Shown: one piece after another, positions 56,701-64,000 of the stretch
Position numbering within the stretch: the first letter of the stretch is position 1
How the letters are laid out: every line of letters begins with the position of its first letter
Assembly (NCBI GenBank): GCA_023897205.1
Contig: JAHWDD010000012.1
Span: 1,151,346 to 1,215,345 of the forward strand
Length of the DNA: 64,000 nt
Origin: Exophiala sp. HKRS030
Taxonomy: Eukaryota > Ascomycota > Eurotiomycetes > Chaetothyriales > Herpotrichiellaceae
Reading direction: 5' to 3'
Made by a program: the position numbers and the translations under genes
Notes under the pieces: model-generated
Told to the model about the DNA's origin: nothing
The model's database searches: none
The model's input: the letters and a program-made list of their open reading frames with translations, nothing else

Positions 56701-59700
56701 ATCCACGGAAAGGACCATAAGAGTATGAAGGAGGGCAGGCCTGACAGTAGCAACGGGCAAAACATGACCACTGGGTTACCACATCAGGATTGATGAGACG
56801 GCAGCTCGAGACTGGTCAAGCCTAGTGTACAGTCCACCCTCGAGAAGAATGGGATGAATAAGATTCTGCAACCAGTAAAGAAGTAGCGTAACGCCTCGCC
56901 GGGCAATGATTTGTATGGCTCTCTGGAAGCGAACGACCTGTGCTTTCCCAGGATTCGTCGTCGGAACTGATATGGGGAGAATAGCATTTGCTTTAAGAGG
57001 CAATGTCGTAAACGGCAGCGGTGCATACGATGTGATGGAGCGTATGCTAAGAAGTACTGTAGGGTTTAGGCGCTGAATGGGGTGATGGAGGTACCTTTTT
57101 GGTGAGAGTTTGTGGGCAGTGCCAAGACATGGACAGTTCGCTGCGGAAGGAGCAGTTCACACCTGAAAATTCACCAGGCAAGTGCCAGATCCCACCACAC
57201 TTATCACTCTTGGTCTATACTCGTCAGGTATCTACGGTGTAGGTTACAAGGCCCGATAGCATCGCCAATATAAAGTCTACCTGTCAACAAGAGCATTTGT
57301 AGCCTTCATTGTTGTAGTTGCCGTTTGCTGCCGTATCTGGTCCAGTCAATGATCCACTTCAAAATTCAGATACATGGGGGAATGCAGGAGTTGCACACTT
57401 CAGTGGGCACTACTTCGTCTGTCTCCGTACAGGAGATATTGACAATGGATATTGGACCCAGAGCCACCCCTGGAGATCTCCCTGAATGAAGCCTTAGGCC
57501 CTTAGCATGCCCCGATGGACCATGGTTTGCCCTCTGGATTTGCACGGAGTGCCGCCCGGGAGTGCAAAGGAAACGTGAAACAGTCCCCATACGGTGGATA
57601 AGGTCCAAGGTTTAGGTACCTTGACTGCCACGACTATCTTTCCGAGGTTATGGTGGAACTGCGAGTATTCCTTCCCTGATTGCAGGTTGACTCTCTACTC
57701 CTTTCCACTTGTAAGGGTCACCGCTGACAAGGGCACGCGGGCCCAACAGCCCCCATAGGCATCATCTTATCATTCTTGTTGTTGATCATCACCCCTATAC
57801 AGATCACATACCGAAATCAAGCTTCATCCTACTCTGCGCGCTGGCATTAACTCACGTCCTGTGGTGCCCGACCCTCTTTCTTTCAAGCATTTCCCACATG
57901 TAGATCTATGGGGATTTTATCCAGTCTCCTAGTACCTTCGGAAGTAACCTTCATACTCTTCCGGTCAGGGATTGTGATGGACCACAAAACGAAGTCTTCA
58001 CCAACTATGAGAAGAACTCTGCCAGGAGGGGCGAGGAGTTTGCTCGGTTGGATGTCCGGCCTCGGTCTTCCTTTGTCATTTGACCACGTATATTAGGTGC
58101 ATATGTTGCCAACTCCATATACGCCATGGTACGAAGATGTCGTACTCGCTGGAATTTCCTTAATTCAGCAAAAATCCAAAGCCTGCAACGACACGGAGAT
58201 CATGGCGCAATGTGTGAAAGCAGTTGACCACGAGGAACCCAGGATCTTTGTCACTATGACGCTGCTGGCGCTGTTCTCGGGTGCCACATATGTACTGCTA
58301 CCGACGTAGCTAGCAGGACCAGCGCATATGGTCCTTCAGGTAAGTACAGGCAAGCAAGGCTATTCATCCACGAGAACAATCCAAATCTGCAAATTCCCTC
58401 ACTATTGCTGTTAGCATGACGTTGAGAATTCGAAGCGACCATCATTAGCGCTGCCACAGAAACCTTGCTTAAGGCCTCCTTGTCTTCGAGATGCACCTAA
58501 CTTCTTACCTAGGTATAGACATATCTTGGTGGCTGCAGCACAAAGGCTGCTCCACTGATGGCAAGATCGAGAATTGGGCGCATTCATCACCCCGCTTTAC
58601 CCTCAAAGGACACGGAGCTGAAGCATGGTGGAAGTGTTCTCTGTAATAATGAGAAGCACCTACATATGAATGGGAATGCTAGGTGAATTCATCACAGATA
58701 TGCATGACATAGGAGCGTAAGAACTTCTGCCATGCTTTTACAATTGACTACCCACTACCTAGGCACGGGCAGAAGGTGCAGTAAATCATCACTACATGTG
58801 CAGCAGCACTTACCTAGGTTCGCCGTGTTTCGAACAAAGGCGGCGCTCATCGTTTGGTCTGCGGGGGATTTGCAGAATGTTAAAGGTTCGCTTTCTTATT
58901 TGTGTTGTTTGTTATTGTTGATCCAAATGAAATTCGATAATTATATTTGCAGAGGTTGAAACTGAGATATTGCTCGTATGAAACCACTGTAATTTGTGCA
59001 ACATGGTTGGATCCTTGACCAGCCAAACTGTAGGAAAGGAACCTTCAACCATGGTTGGTGGCACCTGGAAATTTCGAATCCTGGCCTCCCGTCTAGTATT
59101 GCCTTGGATATTGTACAGATTTCCCCAGAATTCCGGAAGCCAAACGCGCTAAGGCGGGACGTTTGAGTTTTTCGTGGTGTCGGCGTTTTAACCACCGCCA
59201 ACACCGACGCCAATTTTATTGTCATCGATCATTCATCTGGACAAAAGTATACCAGAGAGGGTTGGTGATCAACTCAAATTTATTCAGGACTATCCAGTCT
59301 TCAGCCAACTCAATACATGTTCTTGCTCGAGCCGATCGAAAGCTCTGATCGAAATGGAGTCACGACACTAGACAAAAGGTGAGCGGACGGACTAATCGCC
59401 GGCTGAGCAGAGATTGTCATCACAGCATGGAAGCTTGTGACCTGTTGGCAACGGAAATGAGGGACACAACAGGCATAGCAAATCGACTTGGGGCTTCAGA
59501 TACATGTACTGTATGAGCCGTTGTGGTCTTGTGGATTCGTTGACCAGTCGTGCAGCGTCCCCGTCGAGGTCTGACTCGTCATGAAGGACGACTTTCGGTT
59601 AGATGCTTTTAGGTGTTGACGAGGGGTACGAATCAAAGCTAAGGTGTGAGAGCATTTCATTCTGCAGAAGGAAGGGTAGGGATTCATAGAACTGGATGTC

Positions 59701-61438
59701 GACCCTCGGGCCTTCGTAGGTCGCGCCAATAATGACGTCGGGAGAATAGCCTGTACTGTAAGTAGGCTGGACCCAGCGATCGATTTCACAGTCAATGGAG
59801 GAATAGGCGCGATAGGGTTATGGTTTGTTAGGCTCTCGCCCCGTTAATCATTAGGGACGCATAGTCCAAGCCAACCTAGGTAGGTATCTACTCCGTAGTT
59901 TGTACGGAGTAAACAGGTCCCAGCATTGGAGTTCCACCGCGCCACAGAAAAGTGCATTGAGTCACGGGTATGCAAAAACTCGTGCCCACCTGGGTGCCTG
60001 CTGTCATCCAACTGAAGAGTCCTAACTCCGAGGTCTGACTTTGTGAGGCGGGCAGAATCAATGCTCCAGCCATGATATTGCGCAAATGTCGTCAAACGCC
60101 AAGATTGAAGCCACACTATCTTCATCATGTATACAGGCCCGAACACTGCAGAGTGGCGACATTGGGAGACGCTGGGACTGATGTGAACAATTCATCAAAG
60201 TCACTTGAGCAGATCCAGTGACATTGAAAATTGGAAAACCTGGCAGCGGCGTCGGCAAGACGGAGCTCCGTTGACCGATGGGAAAAAGGTTTCTTGGCTT
60301 GAGACCCTTGGCGAGTGCGGTGCCATGGGCCATGGGCACAGATCAACCAATCATGACGCCACACAGAGATGTTTCTCCTTTGGGCGAGAATACGTAGGCC
60401 TCGTGCTTCATTCTGTGGCAGGAGTCACCTAGGTGGAATTCATGCTTGAGACACTGCCGATCGGTTCATCGAAAAGGATCCATCACCGTTCTCGACGTCG
60501 TGGAAGCAGAGAAGCAGAGAAAGAACCAGGAGAATAAAATACCTGGGCAGTTCATCGGCCTCTTTGAACTTTACCCTTGGTATCCATGGTATCCAAGGTG
60601 ACGGCAAGTGGGAAGTTCGAAAAGATCCTGTGACTACGAGAGTTTCTCGTCTCTTTGCCACTTTGCTGCTCGCGTCGACGGCTGGTGCATCGCAAATGCA
60701 AAGATCAGTCGGCCTAGTCACGTGAACGGCAACAGGTTCCAAGTTCCCCAGACTTTGGAGGGCAAGTGCCGCGTACTTACTAGTGAGGCAGGCACCACCG
60801 TTAGTACCCAGTAAGGAGCAAGGACTTACGTCGGTACTTGAGGCTTTAGGGACTCACTGAGTAGTGAGTACTCCGTATGTAATAATGATCAGACACATGG
60901 GCCAGAAACTTCTTTGGAGCACAGGTCGCATTTGCCGCGCTAATCTGAGTGACGTGACCCCAAAGCCCACAATGTCGGAGACAACGGGGATAAAATGCCC
61001 GCTGTCCTGAGAAAACTGGTATGATTGATTCGATGCCAAATGAGACATAGCAAAAGGTTAGCATTTGCAAGTATGTAGGGAGTACATGGGCAGGGACCTG
61101 AGTAGAGAAACATGGAGCCACCGAAAGACATTCCCGTTGAAGATCAAGGCATTCATACATGTTGACGTAGGGAGTGTTGAGCAACTGACCAAAATGATAA
61201 GCCATGGAGTGGGCAGGCACGCAGGTTGTGATCAACAGGGCCTTCAGCGGAGTAGACGGCAAAATATAGCAGTGGACGACCGTAGCAATGAATCAAGGGG
61301 GAAAACCAGGGCCACGAGGGAAAATGGCGCCGGTTACGCAGCCAAGATCAAGCCCTCAGAGTGGCAGGTACCACCCAAGTACTCCCTGATCCGGACTTGC
61401 CTTAGGTACCCTCAGTCTGCCACAAGGTACAAGGCAGG
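53792..61438. other. Gene-poor region with scattered repeat motifs
   Basis: 7.6 kb with only short, unrecognisable frames on both strands. It includes palindromic TACTCCGTA/TACGGAGTA words (59889-59911 as a hairpin, 60869-60877) and several ACCTAGG words (for example 58490-58520, 58754-58760, 58811-58818, 59874-59880, 60426-60432). CpA and TpG are present at normal-looking levels, so it is not RIP-mutated like the right edge. Confidence 0.55.
59889..59911. repeat. Inverted repeat TACTCCGTA ... TACGGAGTA
   Basis: Nine-base perfect arms with a five-base loop, seen directly. Related words occur at 60869-60877 and as variants at 26870 and 47065, so it may be a relic of dispersed elements. Confidence 0.7.
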
Positions 61439-61440
61439 TA

Positions 61441-61579
61441 CAGTGCTATGCAAAAAGTATTTGCACACTTGCCGCTTTAATTTGCCCAATAGGCCAATCA
61501 CAAGCTTCAAAACAAGATTTGAGCCAATCAAAGTAGCAGGCTATTTTAAGGGTGTGCAAATACTTTTTGCATAGCACTG
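61441..61579. mobile_element. Tc1/mariner-type MITE, 139 bp
   Basis: Perfect 28-bp terminal inverted repeats: the left arm 61441-61468 starts CAGTGCTATGC and its exact reverse complement is the right arm 61552-61579, ending GCATAGCACTG. Both sides are flanked by TA (61439-61440 and 61580-61581), the expected target-site duplication of Tc1/mariner. No protein is encoded, so it would need a transposase from elsewhere. The arms have no mismatches and show no RIP, so the insertion is probably recent. Confidence 0.93.
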
Positions 61580-61581
61580 TA

Positions 61582-62296
61582 CCACCATGGCTTGTGCAGC
61601 CCCCGTACTTGCCATTATTGCCAGTCGATCTATGCCTGACTTATTGCATATTCTGATCTACGCCTCAATCGCTTGTCTCTGTTCTCTTCCGTTCCACGCA
61701 CTTAGCCAGTCTCGCAAGGACATAAGATGATTCGTGGCAAAGCACTCACATTGGGAGTTGGCCAAGAAACAAGACAGCATAAGCAGCGCTGAGCCCGAGA
61801 CCACGCACTTTTCAGGTCAAGGGAGGGCTGAGCAAAGGTTTTTCCTGTCACGCCTGCTCTGGGCACGCCGTGACTCGTGAGTCGATGAAAGAGACGCCCA
61901 GCGTGTTCTTTAGCGCCTCGACAGTCATCCAACACCATCCGGGAAAAGGTGGTCAAAGAATCTCTTGGACGAGTCTCGACGCATGGGCTAGGGGAGAGGG
62001 GGTCAGCTTTAGCCGACCCTCAGGCTACTCGCACCACAGGCTACATGTACATGCGAGGCCCGTGAACTGTGGCCGCAAGGTTTGAACAGGGGACAGGGAT
62101 CCTTTGCCAGATGACCAGGGTCAACGACGACACAAGTGGGGATCACGGCGACTGTGGATGCCGTGCTACCTGGGGCGGCCGTGAGTGGGCGTGCTGTGGG
62201 CACTGCTGGGAACTGTCATGCACTCATGGGCTGGCTGCGTCAGATGCACAGCTAAGGTCAAAGAATGCATCCCCTCCGCACCTGAAATTTGAATGT
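61582..62296. other. Spacer between MITE and RIP-mutated element
   Basis: No gene recognised. Composition is normal until about 62.3 kb, after which it becomes strongly AT-rich. Confidence 0.4.
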
Positions 62297-62429
62297 TAGC
62301 GCGCCCCACATCTCGCATCCTATAATTTCGTTTCTCACCTATTTTTCTATGAGGAATAGAGTTAAGATAATGTAATTAATGTCATTAATAGCACTTGTAA
62401 TTCTCTACCGAATAATATAAATTTTGCTC

Positions 62430-64000
62430 TATTTTTTTAGTATATAGAGATTTTATAGTGTTATAAAGTTATATAATACGTAATATACCTAGGAATATAT
62501 CTATTTCCTTTCTATATACTTAGGTATTAACTAAGGGAGGTTTTTAGCCTAGTAAAAGGCCTAAAAGTAGCCTTTATCGATATATAGGAAGATCTTATAG
62601 AATTCGTAGTAGCCGAATATCCTACGCGACGGTAGTTAACGCCTATTTAAGTCGATCTTACCGAGTACCTATTAAGACCTATAAGTCGACGCCTAATAGT
62701 AATTCTAGCGATAGTAAGTACTTTTTACTCGTTATAACGACCTATACGTAATATTAGGACTCTCTAGAAGCTCTAAAATTAAGTCTTTTATAAAAAACTC
62801 TCGTTCTCGGTATTCCTCGTTAATAATAGAGTAAGCCTATTTCTAGGCTAAAAAGGTATTAATAGAGGTCGTATTAATTATCTAATTAATAAAAACCTTC
62901 GTCTATTTAGCTTATTTAGGCCTCCTAACGCTATATATCTTACGGAGATAATTAGCGATATCGACGTAGCCCATATAAAGGTTATATTATACCGTAAATA
63001 AGAGTTACTTAACTATAATCCTTATAAGGCCTAACCTAAGTAGTTAGCCTATTATAAAGCGACTTTTTTGTAGTACTAACTCTCTATAATATAGAGGAAA
63101 GGCTATTATATAGAAAAGCATTAAGTGCTATCGTTTAGGGTCTCTCTAGACGATAGTAAGGACCTTATCGTTATAGATTCGATAAGTAATTAAGTCGTCG
63201 GCGAGGATTCTTGACTTAGGAGAGGTAATAGCGCGTAGGAGAGGGTCTAGGCCTAGCGCGTTATACCTTATCGTTCTATAGATAGCGATATTAAGTAATA
63301 ATAGGGCTCTTACTAAGTAAGAGTTAGTAAAGAGGTTATCTATAAAGTAAAGGAATATAAGGCCCTAAGATTAATAAGATAAGTAAGTTAGTCGATAAAC
63401 TAGGGTATATATAATACTCTTTATTATTAATAGGTAAACCTTAGTTACTATCGCTCCTATTATACCTTATTTCCTTACTCTTATTAATCTTATTACTAAA
63501 TTAACTATAATTCTATCGCGAGGAATAGCCTCTATCCTATCCTTTAGTAAGGAGATAAGAAAGTCGTAAATTACTCCTCTATAACTTATAATTATATAAA
63601 TAATAAAGCTAGATTTATTAGGTTTATAATCTAAGCGAAAGATATACCTACTACGCCCGTAGAACTTAAGGCTCGACTCGTTAATAGCTAAATAACTCCT
63701 AGGAAGGAGGAACTCTTATAGGTACTTACGGAAGGCTTCTAGCGCGTCGGCAACTCGCTAAAACTAAGGAGGATAATCTATAGAAGGCTAAGATAATAAA
63801 GAGATATAAAAATATCGTTTAATCGCGAGAAATTAATCTCGACTAAGTAGAAGAGGTAGATAATACGAGATTAACTAAAAAGAGGCTATTTTTATACCTA
63901 TAGATAGTTATAGAGATATCCTTAGCTTTATAATAAGCTAGTATCTTATTTCGGTTATTATAATCCTATTCTAACTCTTTTAAGGATTTCTCTATCGATT
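62430..64000 (-). mobile_element. RIP-mutated piggyBac-like transposon, partial
   Basis: From about 62.43 kb to the window end the sequence is AT-rich and almost free of CpA and TpG while CpG survives, which is the RIP signature and not methyl-CpG decay. Translated on the minus strand, one continuous frame (with TAG/TAA where TGG or CAG would be expected) gives piggyBac transposase blocks: the first catalytic position at 63682-63680 in a KFYGRSRYIF context, the second Asp at 63340-63338 in YFIDNLFT, and the third Asp at 62962-62960 in YMGYVDIANYLRK; these three are in the same frame. The first catalytic Asp has become Asn (GAC to AAC at a TpG). The left end is not sharply defined; the element continues past the right edge. 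It cannot encode an active transposase. Confidence 0.88.

Noticed and set aside
60846..61262. 138-codon minus-strand frame in the gene-poor tract
   Set aside because: Composition is random-like, no known motif, and no support from neighbouring exons.
62430..64000. Gypsy or Tc1 origin for the AT-rich right edge
   Set aside because: The translated minus-strand frame shows piggyBac blocks with three correctly spaced catalytic positions, not reverse transcriptase or a DD34E core.
1..64000. CRISPR arrays, rRNA and tRNA genes
   Set aside because: No repeat-spacer array, no rRNA core sequence and no convincing A-box/B-box pair were seen by eye; a tRNA search program would settle the last point.

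Overview
The window is nuclear DNA of a filamentous ascomycete (Pezizomycotina). The evidence is the set of small introns (about 47 to 160 nt, GTRNGY donors, CTRAC-like branch sites), a Zn(II)2Cys6 regulator, an Ecm33/L-domain surface protein, a metacaspase with a Pro/Gly/Gln-rich prodomain, and a right edge with the CpA/TpG depletion typical of repeat-induced point mutation (RIP). I cannot name the species. There are no rRNA genes, no CRISPR arrays and no tRNA gene that I could recognise.

Layout. From 1 to 6.5 kb: the 3' end of TRM10, an L-domain membrane protein, a CorA-like transporter and an Arg/Asp-rich disordered protein. From 6.8 to 14.5 kb: a group II PLP decarboxylase (glutamate decarboxylase-like), NOP9, prefoldin subunit 6 (with an in-frame TAA near its end) and, divergently, VPS4. 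From 15.5 to 26.7 kb: a large F-box/LRR-like protein, a metacaspase and CCT7. From 27.2 to 37.5 kb is an accessory-looking block: a small P-loop kinase, a HOL1-like MFS transporter, a DAO-type FAD amine oxidase, an amidase and a Zn2Cys6 regulator, together suggesting uptake and breakdown of an amine or amide nitrogen source. From 38.1 to 46.1 kb: an SPT10-like factor (GNAT plus integrase-type H2C2 zinc finger), two small Cys-rich proteins that both begin Met-Cys-Trp, COQ7 and RTF1. From 48.0 to 53.8 kb is one large eight-exon gene joining a GHKL (Hsp90/sacsin-type) ATPase to a NO VEIN C-terminal, nuclease-like domain, with a 3 x 126-bp in-frame tandem repeat between them. From 53.8 to 62.3 kb I see no convincing gene, but there is an intact TA-flanked MITE with 28-bp perfect inverted repeats. 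From about 62.4 kb to the end lies a heavily RIP-mutated piggyBac-like transposase on the minus strand.

Housekeeping genes cover transcription (RTF1, SPT10-like), RNA and ribosome biogenesis (TRM10, NOP9), protein folding (prefoldin 6, CCT7), membrane traffic (VPS4) and respiration (COQ7). Several are divergent pairs sharing short promoters (prefoldin 6/VPS4, COQ7/RTF1, FAD oxidase/amidase).

A recurring oddity is that several otherwise conserved genes carry one apparent single-base deletion, often in a 4-base homopolymer (L-domain gene, P-loop kinase twice, possibly the F-box gene and the NO VEIN-like gene). This may be assembly error or real gene decay, and it affects how the gene models should be read.
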